A DNA stretch of 32,463 bases from Candidatus Kuenenbacteria bacterium CG08_land_8_20_14_0_20_37_23 (GCA_002778965.1 PEXX01000050.1:1-32463), one strand, 5' to 3'. Numbered from the stretch's first letter, positions 8,592 through 17,436 are shown. The notes: generated by a model from the sequence alone, not told the origin. Numbers and translations are program-made.

Positions 8592-10079
8592 ATGACTTAT
8601 CGCACGAAATATCGTTTGCTTGAAATTTTTCCGGCCGCTATGGTATGGGCTACTTTTATATTGATAATATTGTTGTCATTTTTTCGGCCAATCTGGGCAA
8701 TTTATATTGTGATTGTTTTTGATTTTATTTGGATGTTGCGCATTGTTTATTTTGTTATCTATGTTTTTATTTCATGCAAACGTTACGTCCAAGCCATTAA
8801 AGTGAACTGGCTTGAGAGGCTTAAAAAAATGCAAGGCTATGAAGATATATATCATTTTGTTTTGCTGCCAACCTATCTTGAGCCCAAGGAGGTTATTTAT
8901 GGAACAATGGATGGTTTAGCAAAATCAAAATACGATACGAAGAAAATTATTGTGATTTGGACGCGCGAAGAAAGGGGAGAAACCAGTGAGTATAAAAAAT
9001 GGGCGGAAGATTTAAAGGAAAAATACAAGGATATTTTTTTTGCTTTAGAATTTTATATTCATCCTTTTCCGCAGGCAAATGAATTGCCAGCCAAGGGATC
9101 CAACGCTCGCTGGGCTGCCAAAAAAGCGCAAAAAGAAATTTTAGATGTCAACCATATTGCCTATAATAAAGTCATTCTATCTTCGTTTGACAGTGATACT
9201 ATTCCGCATCCATATTTTTTTGCCTGCTTGAGTTGCATATATTTAGATCAGAAAAATCCAGTGCAGACAGCGTATCAGCCAATAGCGCTGTATATCAATA
9301 ATATTTGGGACGCGCCTTCTTTTAGCAGGGTTGTTTCAAATTCAACCACCTTTTGGCTGATGGCAGAGCTTAGCCGGCCGGATCGTTTAATGACATGTTT
9401 TTCTCATAGTATGAGCTTTGAAGCGTTGGTCTCGGTTGATTTTTGGGATACAACTTGCGTTGTGGAGGATTCAAAAATTTTTTTGCAATGCTTCTATTAT
9501 TATGAAGGAGATTTTACAACAGTACCAATCTACATTCCTGTATCTATGGATACAGTCTTGGGCGATAATATTTGGGAGACAATTAAATACCAATACAAAC
9601 AAATGCGCCGTTGGGCTTCAACTATTGAGCATTTTCCTTATGAAGTATTTAATTATTTTAGGCATAGAGAGATAAGCGCCTGGAAAAAAATCAGATTTTT
9701 ATTTCTTAGACTTGAGGGCGTGTATTCATGGGCCACGGCCCCGATTATTATCACCATACTTGGCTGGCTGCCTTTGCGCGTGGCGTCGCATATGAATATG
9801 ACGCAAGTATTAGTGCAAAAAGCGCCATTTATTTTGGAGAAATTAATGACTTTTTCTATGCTTGGTATGTTGGTTTGCGCGTTTTTGGGGTTGACTTTTA
9901 TGCCAAAAAAACCGTGTTGTAAGCGCGGTTTTTGGCGCTGGCCAATGATCGCGCTGCAGTGGTTATTGGTGCCCATTACGATGGTAGTTTTTGGATCTAT
10001 ACCAGCGATTGAAGCGCAGACAAGACTGGCTTTGGGTAAATATTTAGGGTTTGACGTTACCAAGAAAAGCAGGAGATAA
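8592..10079 (+). CDS. Integral membrane family 2 glycosyltransferase (cellulose-synthase-like fold)
   Basis: About 495 residues. Two N-terminal transmembrane helices (about 15-65), a cytoplasmic GT-A catalytic domain, then three or so C-terminal helices. Motifs in order: L-L-P-T-Y-L-E; K-G-S-N-A-R-W-A; the D-S-D metal-binding motif; V-V-E-D-S-K with the putative catalytic Asp; and Q-M-R-R-W-A, matching the Q-x-x-R-W acceptor motif of processive GT2 enzymes. This combination suggests a processive or lipid-linked polysaccharide synthase, but product and donor are unknown. Its end overlaps the convergent fmt gene by 36 bases. Confidence 0.85.
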   Translation: MTYRTKYRLLEIFPAAMVWATFILIILLSFFRPIWAIYIVIVFDFIWMLRIVYFVIYVFISCKRYVQAIKVNWLERLKKMQGYEDIYHFVLLPTYLEPKEVIYGTMDGLAKSKYDTKKIIVIWTREERGETSEYKKWAEDLKEKYKDIFFALEFYIHPFPQANELPAKGSNARWAAKKAQKEILDVNHIAYNKVILSSFDSDTIPHPYFFACLSCIYLDQKNPVQTAYQPIALYINNIWDAPSFSRVVSNSTTFWLMAELSRPDRLMTCFSHSMSFEALVSVDFWDTTCVVEDSKIFLQCFYYYEGDFTTVPIYIPVSMDTVLGDNIWETIKYQYKQMRRWASTIEHFPYEVFNYFRHREISAWKKIRFLFLRLEGVYSWATAPIIITILGWLPLRVASHMNMTQVLVQKAPFILEKLMTFSMLGMLVCAFLGLTFMPKKPCCKRGFWRWPMIALQWLLVPITMVVFGSIPAIEAQTRLALGKYLGFDVTKKSRR

Positions 10080-11087
10080 ATAAACGGCCATATATCCATT
10101 GATAAAACTTGGAGCATCCATTTCTTTTTTGTCTTGAGGCTGTAATTTTAATATTTCAAGAAAAGTTTCCCCCCCGCATTTTACAAGGAGTTTTTTGTTT
10201 TCCACGAAAAATTTGCCGGAAGCGATATTTTTTTTTGTCATAATATTGCCATGAATGGCAACTTGCAATAGTTTAATTATATTTTCTTGCTCTATTATTT
10301 TTACGCCTGACGGTTCTTCTTTTCGGCCGGGGCTAATTTTCTTTTTTGGTTGATTGCTTTGGTGTTTTGTTGCTTTGATGAATATTCCAGGCCATTTTAT
10401 GTATGCTCTCCACTGGTTATATATTTCTCCAGATGTTTTATCACAGTTTATAAGCCCATCTTCTTTTCTTATCATTTGTGTATAGGTAGCTTTTTTATGA
10501 TTTTGTTTTTTAGATTTGATTTTGTCGGCAATATATTCTGGCATTATTTTAATTAACAGACCAGCTCCTATTTTGGCCAATTTTTCAGATAATGTTATAA
10601 ATGTGTCTTCATTGTTTATTATTAATTTTTTATTTTTAATTATTTTCCCATGATCCATTTTTCCATCCATTTTTATAATTGTTACTCCGGTTTCCATATC
10701 TCCATTAAGGAGCGCGGTTTGAATAGGGGATGGTCCCCTGTATTTTGGCAAAAGCGAAGGGTGGATATTAAGAGCGCCAAATTTTGGCATGGCTAGGATT
10801 TTTTTTGAAATTATTTGGCCATAATCAGCCGTTATAAAAATATCGGCTGCTGGCAGAATATCATTTTTGAATATTTTTAAGTTTTCTGGTTGAAAAACCG
10901 GAATTTTATTTTTTTCCGCCAAAATTTTGACAAGCGGGGGAGTGAGAATTTTTTTTCTGCCAATAGGCTGATCAGGTTTGGTAACAACGCCCAAGATAGA
11001 AAGTTTAGCCTCAACTAGTTTGTTTAAAATAACAGCGGCAAAATCCGCTGTGCCGAAAAATATTATTTTCGTATGTGCTTGATCCAT
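10044..11087 (-). CDS. fmt: Methionyl-tRNA formyltransferase
   Basis: Formylates Met-tRNAfMet for translation initiation. The N-terminal formyltransferase domain shows I-I-F-F-G-T-A-D-F-A, then N-I-H-P-S-L-L-P-K-Y-R-G-P-S-P-I-Q containing the catalytic Asn and His, and T-G-V-T-I-I-K-M-D with the downstream conserved acidic residue. The C-terminal domain is recognisable by I-Y-N-Q-W-R-A-Y-I-K-W-P-G. At 347 residues it is slightly longer than the usual 310-320, with an extra lysine-rich stretch in the C-terminal domain. Its ATG directly follows the def stop codon (zero spacing), so translation is probably coupled. Confidence 0.95.
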   Translation of the reverse strand: MDQAHTKIIFFGTADFAAVILNKLVEAKLSILGVVTKPDQPIGRKKILTPPLVKILAEKNKIPVFQPENLKIFKNDILPAADIFITADYGQIISKKILAMPKFGALNIHPSLLPKYRGPSPIQTALLNGDMETGVTIIKMDGKMDHGKIIKNKKLIINNEDTFITLSEKLAKIGAGLLIKIMPEYIADKIKSKKQNHKKATYTQMIRKEDGLINCDKTSGEIYNQWRAYIKWPGIFIKATKHQSNQPKKKISPGRKEEPSGVKIIEQENIIKLLQVAIHGNIMTKKNIASGKFFVENKKLLVKCGGETFLEILKLQPQDKKEMDAPSFINGYMAVYLSPAFLGNVKP

Positions 11088-11570
11088 TTATTTTAAAATT
11101 CTATCAATAAATAAAACGCCATCCAAATGGTCTATTTCGTGTTGCAAAATTCTGGCCGGCATTTTGTCAAATTTTTGTCTTATCTTTTCTCCTTGCTTGT
11201 TTAAATATTCCACCAATATTTTTCTGTGTCTTTTAACTTTGCCAAAAATTCCAGGAATTGATAGACACCCTTCTTCCATGGTACTTGTTAGCAATGATTT
11301 TTTTAGTATTTTCGGATTGATAAATATTTCAATTTTATCGCCATTTACGCTGCTTGACGTTGCAAGCGTATTGACAGCTATGACTCTTATCAAACGTCCG
11401 ACTTGTGGCGCAGCCAAGCCAATGCCGTCGGACGCGCGCATTGTTTTTTCTAAGTTTTTAAAAAAATTTTGCATTTCACAAGAAATAATTTTGTCAATTA
11501 CAATTTCCTCTGATTTTTGGCGCAGAGTTTTCTCGTTATTGTGGATAGTTAGAATCTTTAAAATGGGCAT
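11088..11570 (-). CDS. def: Peptide deformylase
   Basis: Removes the N-formyl group from new proteins. All three family motifs are present: G-I-G-L-A-A-P-Q-V-G (motif 1), E-E-G-C-L-S-I-P (motif 2, Cys metal ligand) and L-Q-H-E-I-D-H-L-D-G (motif 3, HExxH). ATG 11570 gives about 160 residues starting M-P-I-L-K-I-L-T, the usual N-terminus, and lies one base after the priA stop; upstream in-frame starts would overlap priA. Middle gene of priA-def-fmt, an order shared with many bacteria. Confidence 0.95.
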   Translation of the reverse strand: MPILKILTIHNNEKTLRQKSEEIVIDKIISCEMQNFFKNLEKTMRASDGIGLAAPQVGRLIRVIAVNTLATSSSVNGDKIEIFINPKILKKSLLTSTMEEGCLSIPGIFGKVKRHRKILVEYLNKQGEKIRQKFDKMPARILQHEIDHLDGVLFIDRILK

Positions 11571-11571
11571 A

Positions 11572-13458
11572 TTAATCCGAGAGTGTTTTCGCATCAACAT
11601 CAATCAACCAGTCATTCGGTACATATTTGACCAAAGAGTTGAAGTTCTCAAGTTTTTCTAATTTTAAAATTATGTTAAATTTATATTTACCTCTGATTTT
11701 CTTGCGTGTAATAGGCATTGGAGAGCTCAAGCTTATTTTTTTGTTGTTTGCCAAAATTGTTTTTATTTTTGAATATACTTTATTGGCATTGTCCGCGGCT
11801 TTCTTTTCCGACTTATTAAGAATGCTTAATTTTATCAAACTAACAAACGGCGGGTAGCCAAAATTTTTTCTTAAGTTAAGTTCTTCACTATAAAATATCT
11901 TTGGATTTTTCTGGTAGATTGATTTTATAATAAAATTATTAGGAGTGAAAGTTTGGATAATAACTTTAGTATTTTCATGAGTTGAAGTCAAAATTTTGGT
12001 CAGTAAAGCATAAGCTATCGCATTGGTATTAAATTCGCTATGTTGCCACAATTGGTCCGCATTGATTATGGCAATCAGGCCTGTTTTTTGCCAGTCTATT
12101 TTATCCAAAGCAAATTCAGTACCCAAAATAACTGATGATTCGCAACTGCCGATTGGCAACTTTTGGACTGTTTTATCAATTTTAGTAATTTTTATGTCAG
12201 GCAAAATTTTTTTTAGATTTTTTTCAATTTTTTCTATGCCAAGACCGCTTGATTTGAAATTCGGTCCTTGGCATTTTGGGCAAAAAGGCGGCAGTTCATT
12301 CTTATTATTACAGTGGTAACAAATTAATTTGTCATTTTTGTATTTTATCAAAGGCATGCCGCACTCCGTGCAGATAAATGTGTAGTGGCAGTCTTTGCAG
12401 ATAGTATTGGTTGATTCGCCTTTTTTATTAATAAACAAAAAAGTTTGTTTTTTATTTTGAATAGTTTTCTTAATTTCCACTTCTAATTTTTCGCTAATAA
12501 ATGAATAGTTTTTTTTTGTGAGTTCATTGTTCAGGTCTTGAATAATAATATTTTTTTGTGTTTTTGCGCTTATCGACTCCTCTTTGCCTTGTCGTGGTAA
12601 ATTGTGTTTTTGTGATTTATAGTAGTTCTCCATTGATGGCGTCTGGCTGGATAAAACGACTTTGCCACCGGCAATGTCAACTAATTTTTGAGCTGCGAGT
12701 CTTACATCATATCTTGGATTCATATCATATTGCTTGTGATTTATAGAATCTTCCTCGTCTATAATTATCGTTTCCAGTTGCGTGAATGGATAAAAGATTG
12801 CCGAACGTGTGCCAATAAAAATTTTGGCATTGCCGGATAAACATTCATTCCATAGTTTTAGCTTTTCCGGTTGTTTTAGCTTGCCGTGTATTTGGCTGTA
12901 TTGTCTTGATTGGAGTCTAATATTTTCAGCCATGGTATAAATCTGATAAACCCTTGGCACAATGATTAAGAGTTGTTTTTTATTTTTTTGGGCCAGCCTT
13001 TGATAATATTTATTTCTCTCCCCATAATTTTTCCACCAAAAATATGCCAATTTTATTTTTTTTATTTTTTTATCTGTTAGCCGTTCTTTTAGGCCGCGGT
13101 CAGTTTGTTTTTTTATTTCGCGCATTTTCGTGTCGCTTGGCAGATTATGACGCACGAATAGAGAAGCTGAAATGAAGCAATATTTAGCGAGTTCTAAAAA
13201 TAACTTGATTTGATTTTCAGTAAACAGCGCTTCAAAGGAAACTAATCCAATGATGCTTTTAAGATATTGCGGATTGAGATTTACTTTTTCTGAATTCAGA
13301 TTAATTTTAGATACTACGCCAGCGGCAATTGAATTGCGCAAGGGGATTTTTACCAATTGTCCGACTTTGATTTTATGCGCCAAATCAGCAGGCACTTTGT
13401 AAGTCAGAACCGACAACTGTCTTGGCATTTTTTTGGTTGGAATTACGTCAATTAGCAT
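11572..13458 (-). CDS. priA: Primosomal protein N' (PriA) with degenerate helicase motifs
   Basis: PriA normally reloads the replisome at stalled forks and is a 3'-5' helicase. The PriA layout is clear: the N-terminal 3'-DNA-binding domain (V-G-Q-L-V-K-I-P-L), helicase lobes and an intact zinc-binding region with eight cysteines (C-K-D-C, C-T-E-C, C-Y-H-C, C-P-K-C). The ATPase motifs are lost. Where GxGKT should stand, before L-L-I-I-V-P-R near 165-170, there is Y-F-W-W-K-N-Y-G-E-R-N-K; DEEH has become D-E-E-D; and the R-A-G-R finger is missing from the last lobe. At 628 residues it is about 100 shorter than E. coli PriA. Probably a structural fork-binding protein, as proposed for helicase-dead actinobacterial PriA. 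Confidence 0.88.
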   Translation of the reverse strand: MLIDVIPTKKMPRQLSVLTYKVPADLAHKIKVGQLVKIPLRNSIAAGVVSKINLNSEKVNLNPQYLKSIIGLVSFEALFTENQIKLFLELAKYCFISASLFVRHNLPSDTKMREIKKQTDRGLKERLTDKKIKKIKLAYFWWKNYGERNKYYQRLAQKNKKQLLIIVPRVYQIYTMAENIRLQSRQYSQIHGKLKQPEKLKLWNECLSGNAKIFIGTRSAIFYPFTQLETIIIDEEDSINHKQYDMNPRYDVRLAAQKLVDIAGGKVVLSSQTPSMENYYKSQKHNLPRQGKEESISAKTQKNIIIQDLNNELTKKNYSFISEKLEVEIKKTIQNKKQTFLFINKKGESTNTICKDCHYTFICTECGMPLIKYKNDKLICYHCNNKNELPPFCPKCQGPNFKSSGLGIEKIEKNLKKILPDIKITKIDKTVQKLPIGSCESSVILGTEFALDKIDWQKTGLIAIINADQLWQHSEFNTNAIAYALLTKILTSTHENTKVIIQTFTPNNFIIKSIYQKNPKIFYSEELNLRKNFGYPPFVSLIKLSILNKSEKKAADNANKVYSKIKTILANNKKISLSSPMPITRKKIRGKYKFNIILKLEKLENFNSLVKYVPNDWLIDVDAKTLSD

Positions 13459-13478
13459 ATTGTAAATAAAGTTTACAG

Positions 13479-14834
13479 CTATTTGACGATTTTAACTGTT
13501 TCGCCGTCGTCATGCAAGGCAAGTACTTTATTACTGACACGAATTACGTTTTTGAATTTGTAGCCCAGTCCCAAGAAAATTTCTTCAGAATCAAATGGCC
13601 TTTTGAGTCCATCGGAGATGACATAGACCGTAGGACTATTTTCTCCGACAACAAGTTCACCATCTCTAAGTATAACAGCGCTTCCTGTATCGTATTTTTC
13701 CAGTTCTTCTGGTAAAACCGGAGTAATTTTTTTTGAACTGTAGTAAATTTTTAGTATTTCTCTGGCTATAATAGGTTGTTTGACGCCATTGGCGACATAA
13801 TATACGCCGCCTGTGGTTTTGTCTTGAAGCAAGGCGCCGGTGGGATAAGCATTTTTAGCTGTGATAGCTGTGCCTATTTTGTATGGGAAAATATCTTTGC
13901 TGGCAACGGAGATTATTTCTTCAGGGTTAAAGCCTAATAGCCGGAAAGTTTCTTGCGAATCAATTGGCCGCAGAGTATCATCATCAAGCAAGTATATGCC
14001 ACCCGTCGGAATCTGAAGCAATGAGTAGTTTGGATGTTCAATTGGAGAGCCAGTTGGATATTTGTCTAGATCGGCTGGAGTGGCGGGCAGGACAAGATCA
14101 AAAGATGGATATCTGGAAAGATAAGCTGATTTTGAACGAAAAGGATGTTTTACGTTGTTTTTGATAAGCCAAATTCCGCCATCCTCCGTGTTTTGCAGTA
14201 GCGATCCGTTAAAGTAAGATATTGAAAACCATTTTTGCCAAATATTAAAAAGGTTTTCATTGCCATGCAGATGGGGTGTGTAAATATAGAGGCTGCGAGT
14301 AGCATGGTTTTTTATGACTATTTTAGTATTATCAATAGTATATGTTTCGCCAATTTGATATTTGAATTCGCTTGGATTGTCAAAATAGTAGCGCGTGCCG
14401 CCTGTTCCCCAATCTACTTGATTTGAAAAACCTTTGTATTTTTGTACTTTTAAGTCTGTTTTTTTACAGTCATCGCATATTCCATAGCCAGTTGCCCAAT
14501 CATATTGATCCTTGTCTGGATGATCATCCAGCACCAAACTTTGTTCTTTTTGCAAAAGCGCTAAGATGTATTGAGGATTTATTTTATGCGTTCTTGCAGA
14601 ATCATAGATTATTTGCGATGCTGTTATTTTTATGTTTGGATCAACGTAAGACGCTAAATTGCTGTTTTTGCTGGTTAGAAAAGATTGTATTTGCTCCATA
14701 TTCATACTTTGATAATTTGTCAGTTCATGATCTGAAATTATGAAATTAGGATCAAATCCGGCTAGCGTTTGCAATGAAGAATATATGAAAATTAGAAAAA
14801 TTACAATTAGATTTAAAAATATTTTGTATTTCAT
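13479..14834 (-). CDS. Secreted lysozyme-like protein with C-terminal beta-repeats
   Basis: 451 residues with a signal peptide (hydrophobic core 7-20, likely cleavage after L-A-G at 24-26). Residues 85-150 contain Y-I-L-A-L-L-Q-K-E-Q-S-L-V, A-T-G-Y-G-I-C-D-D-C and Y-K-G-F-S-N-Q-V, a pattern I recognise from secreted actinobacterial and CPR proteins resembling muramidase folds; Glu97 is a candidate catalytic acid. From about 210 onward come four repeats of roughly 55-65 residues (near 210-265, 270-322, 334-378, 391-440) of the form G-G-[IV]-Y-x-[IVL]...R-P...F-x-x-L-G-[FY]...Y-x-x-G, likely a propeller or wall-binding unit. It lies 20 bases upstream of priA, an odd operon partner. Enzyme activity is inferred. 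Confidence 0.7.
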   Translation of the reverse strand: MKYKIFLNLIVIFLIFIYSSLQTLAGFDPNFIISDHELTNYQSMNMEQIQSFLTSKNSNLASYVDPNIKITASQIIYDSARTHKINPQYILALLQKEQSLVLDDHPDKDQYDWATGYGICDDCKKTDLKVQKYKGFSNQVDWGTGGTRYYFDNPSEFKYQIGETYTIDNTKIVIKNHATRSLYIYTPHLHGNENLFNIWQKWFSISYFNGSLLQNTEDGGIWLIKNNVKHPFRSKSAYLSRYPSFDLVLPATPADLDKYPTGSPIEHPNYSLLQIPTGGIYLLDDDTLRPIDSQETFRLLGFNPEEIISVASKDIFPYKIGTAITAKNAYPTGALLQDKTTGGVYYVANGVKQPIIAREILKIYYSSKKITPVLPEELEKYDTGSAVILRDGELVVGENSPTVYVISDGLKRPFDSEEIFLGLGYKFKNVIRVSNKVLALHDDGETVKIVK

Positions 14835-14870
14835 AAATGCGTCTATTTTTTAATTTTTATTGGCAGTTTT

Positions 14871-14879
14871 ATTATATCA
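14871..14879 (-). promoter_or_regulatory. Extended -10 promoter for the lysozyme-like/priA/def/fmt operon
   Basis: On the minus strand TGATATAAT gives a perfect -10 with the extended TG; the predicted start near 14864 leaves a 30-base leader before ATG 14834. No convincing -35. Likely drives all four minus-strand genes, which are separated by 20, 1 and 0 bases. Confidence 0.55.
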
Positions 14880-15028
14880 GATTTTTTAAAAATAAGAAGT
14901 GCAGTAGTTTTATGTTGCCAGTAATAGATAATAAATGTTAATATGTTAATGGATTAATTGGCATACGCAAAATTTGTTTTTATGATTTTTGTGTTATTGG
15001 CGTAGCTTTGGATATTAATTGTGATTTT

Positions 15029-15910
15029 ATGGTTTCTATTATTATCACCTCTAAAAATGAGGGAAAATCCATTGGTCAAGCGATTCATGCTTTTTTAAAG
15101 CAGGATTTTCATCAGCATACTTTTGAAATAATCGTTGTTGCTCCTGACGAAGAGACTCTGCAGGGTGCGCAAGCGCTTGGTTCTGATTTGGTGACAACTA
15201 TAAAAGACACTGGAGTTGGCAAAGTTCAAGCGCTTAATCTGGCGATCAGCAGAGCCAATGGAAATATTTTGATCTTTTCAGACGGCGATGTGGTTGTTGG
15301 CAATTTAGCGGTGGCCGCGTTGCTGGCCAAATTAGAGACTGGCGTTGTGAGTGGGCGCCCAATAGCAGAGAAAAATAGCGTTAATAAATATATTTTTTGG
15401 CAAAATTGTCTTTTTGACAGCGCGCATAAGATGCGCTTGCGCAGAAGCGCGGAGAACAAGTTTATAACGCTGTCAGGATATCTTTTCGCATGCAAGAAAG
15501 AGTTGCTGCGCGGATTTGTTTTTCCGCAAGATATTTTGACAGAAGATGAATACTTGTCATACTATCTTTTTAATCGCAGCATCAGGATAGCTTATGCTCC
15601 GCTAGCTAAAGTTTTTGTTAAAGCGCCTAAAAATTATTCCGATTGGTTAAAGCAAAAAGTAAGAACGCTTGGCGGCTCGTATCAGATTCCTGTCGGTTGG
15701 AAAAAAAATATCGCTATGCGATCGTTTAGCAAGGAAAGCGCGCATGTTTTTTCTTTGCTCTCAAATTATGGCAAAAATTTCAGGCAACAGTACTGGCTGC
15801 AACTGTTATTTTTTGCGCGGCTGTACGCGTGGATAAAGGCTTTTTTTTTAGTTAAAATTTTAGAAAAAAACAGCAGGTCTTTGTGGATAAGAGTTATCAG
15901 CACAAAATAA
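15029..15910 (+). CDS. Family 2 glycosyltransferase
   Basis: A GT-A fold glycosyltransferase of about 293 residues. It opens with V-S-I-I-I-T-S-K-N-E-G, the usual GT2 strand, followed by I-I-V-V-A-P-D-E-E and the metal-binding S-D-G-D-V-V-V near residue 90. I-L-T-E-D-E-Y-L-S supplies the acidic catalytic region. A C-terminal hydrophobic patch suggests membrane association. ATG 15029 is preferred to an upstream TTG at 15008 because the family N-terminus begins at M-V-S-I-I. The intergenic space on its left separates it from the divergent lysozyme-like gene. Donor and acceptor are unknown. Confidence 0.85.
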   Translation: MVSIIITSKNEGKSIGQAIHAFLKQDFHQHTFEIIVVAPDEETLQGAQALGSDLVTTIKDTGVGKVQALNLAISRANGNILIFSDGDVVVGNLAVAALLAKLETGVVSGRPIAEKNSVNKYIFWQNCLFDSAHKMRLRRSAENKFITLSGYLFACKKELLRGFVFPQDILTEDEYLSYYLFNRSIRIAYAPLAKVFVKAPKNYSDWLKQKVRTLGGSYQIPVGWKKNIAMRSFSKESAHVFSLLSNYGKNFRQQYWLQLLFFARLYAWIKAFFLVKILEKNSRSLWIRVISTK

Positions 15911-15960
15911 TAATTTTATGCTATTTATAAAATTAGCCAATGTTAGCTAATTTTTTAATA

Positions 15961-15989
15961 TTGACAAAATAAATAGATTATATTAGTAT
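15961..15989 (+). promoter_or_regulatory. Promoter of greA
   Basis: TTGACA at 15961-15966, a 17-base spacer, TAGTAT at 15984-15989. The predicted start near 15996 gives a leader of about 27 bases to greA ATG 16023. Confidence 0.7.
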
Positions 15990-16022
15990 GTCTAGCATTG
16001 CTTGTGATTTATTTTAAAATAT

Positions 16023-16493
16023 ATGGATAACAATCAATTATATTTAACTGCGGAAGGTTTAGAAAAACTTAAAAAGGAACTTGATTTTTTGATACACACA
16101 AAAAGAAAAGAAGTTGCTAATCGCATTGAATCAGCTAAAGAACTTGGAGATTTAAGCGAAAACGCCGAATATTCTGATGCCAAAGACGAGCAAGCATTTT
16201 TGGAAGGCAGAATTTCAGAATTAGCAAATGTGGTGCGCCATGCTGTTATTATTAAAAATTCCAGCGCTAAAAAATATTTTGTTGATATTGGTTCTATTGT
16301 TGAAGCCAAAAATGAGAAAAACGATATTAAGACTTACAAGATTGTTGGCAGGCAAGAGGCTGATCCGGGCGTTGGTTTTATTTCTAATGAATCTCCAATC
16401 GGCAGAGCATTTCTTGGGAAAAGAGTTGGCGACACAGTGGAATTTCAAGCGCCAAAAGGCAGTGTTAAATTTGTTGTGGCCAGTATCAAGTAG
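16023..16493 (+). CDS. greA: Transcription elongation factor GreA
   Basis: Rescues backtracked RNA polymerase by stimulating transcript cleavage. The 156-residue length is typical. The N-terminal coiled coil begins L-T-A-E-G-L-E-K-L-K-K-E-L and holds the acidic tip region D-L-S-E-N-A-E-Y-S-D-A-K-D-E-Q, whose Asp/Glu residues are the catalytic ones in this family. The C-terminal domain shows G-S-I-V-E-A, the conserved S-N-E-S-P-I-G-R-A-F-L-G-K and G-D-T-V-E-F-Q-A-P-K-G. It has its own consensus promoter. Confidence 0.97.
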   Translation: MDNNQLYLTAEGLEKLKKELDFLIHTKRKEVANRIESAKELGDLSENAEYSDAKDEQAFLEGRISELANVVRHAVIIKNSSAKKYFVDIGSIVEAKNEKNDIKTYKIVGRQEADPGVGFISNESPIGRAFLGKRVGDTVEFQAPKGSVKFVVASIK

Positions 16494-16519
16494 CAAAATT
16501 TTCCTCTTGCGTATAAATA

Positions 16520-16528
16520 TGCTATAAT
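16520..16528 (+). promoter_or_regulatory. Extended -10 promoter placed for a leaderless transcript
   Basis: TGCTATAAT at 16520-16528, a perfect extended -10, with exactly six bases between it and ATG 16535. The expected transcription start coincides with the ATG, so the message would have no leader. There is no good -35. Confidence 0.55.
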
Positions 16529-16534
16529 TAAAAT

Positions 16535-17419
16535 ATGCGACGAGAGGAGCAAAATTTAATCAGCGGACAAATACCGGAGTGGAAGATGAAACTGTCGTAT
16601 TTTTACGTTAACAATAAAACTCTAATGAAGCGGGGTTTTGTTTTTTTGTTCTTTCTTTTGGATGTAATCATTGTTTTTCTTTTTGGGAGAATATTTCTCA
16701 ATTATCAAGCATTGTCCGAAGCCAATGACACGCAAATGCGATTGATGTCTGTCAACTTAATCAACCATGAGATAGTTAAACTGATGATTGAACCAGACCC
16801 ACTAATAATAGGCAATACATATTCAATAAAGACGAAGGATCAATACTATGATTTATTGGCGCTTGCGCAAAATAGCAGTAAAAATTGGGCTATAGTTGAG
16901 ATAGGGTATACTTTTATTGTAAATAAGAAGGAGCTTGGCAGCAGAAGTACTTTTATTTTGCCAAATAGCAGCAAATATTTGACAGCATTTAATGTTCTTG
17001 GCGGCCAAGACGCCGAGTGTAAAATTTTATATACAAACTGGAAAAGAACTACGGATTATACGTTGCTTAGCTATAAAGACAGCATCAAGTCGTCTGGCGC
17101 GAATTACGCTTATTCTAGTTCTAATTCTTTGGGCGGGCAAGCCGCATTCACGCTAATCAATGAAAGCCCCTATGGTTTCTGGGAAGTAGGATTTGAGATA
17201 GTTCTCTTTAATCGGTATCAAGAGCCGATAGGGATCAATTATTTATCTGTGGATAAGTTGATGGCGCGTGAGACAAGAGATATTAAATTTGGATGGATAA
17301 ACGGTCCAAGCGCGCCTGTCGCCAAAATAGAAGTTTATCCGGAAATCAATTTTTTAAACAGCGATGACATTATGAAAATAGATGCGCCGATTGGCTCTCC
17401 ACCGGGGAGAGATAATTGA
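16535..17419 (+). CDS. Single-pass membrane protein of unknown function
   Basis: 294 residues, not recognised. A short polar N-terminus (about 30 residues, possibly cytoplasmic) precedes one hydrophobic helix near 34-56, so most of the protein should lie outside. The outer part looks beta-rich and contains two similar halves: aromatic and N/S-rich strands around N-W-A-I-V-E-I-G-Y-T-F (about 122-132) and, later, Y-G-F-W-E-V-G-F-E-I-V-L-F (about 210-222), which may be a duplicated beta-sandwich. No catalytic motif, cysteine pattern or cell-wall sorting signal is visible. It ends with TGA before a terminator, so it is transcribed alone. Confidence 0.65.
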   Translation: MRREEQNLISGQIPEWKMKLSYFYVNNKTLMKRGFVFLFFLLDVIIVFLFGRIFLNYQALSEANDTQMRLMSVNLINHEIVKLMIEPDPLIIGNTYSIKTKDQYYDLLALAQNSSKNWAIVEIGYTFIVNKKELGSRSTFILPNSSKYLTAFNVLGGQDAECKILYTNWKRTTDYTLLSYKDSIKSSGANYAYSSSNSLGGQAAFTLINESPYGFWEVGFEIVLFNRYQEPIGINYLSVDKLMARETRDIKFGWINGPSAPVAKIEVYPEINFLNSDDIMKIDAPIGSPPGRDN

Positions 17420-17436
17420 TTTTAAAGGCAATAACC

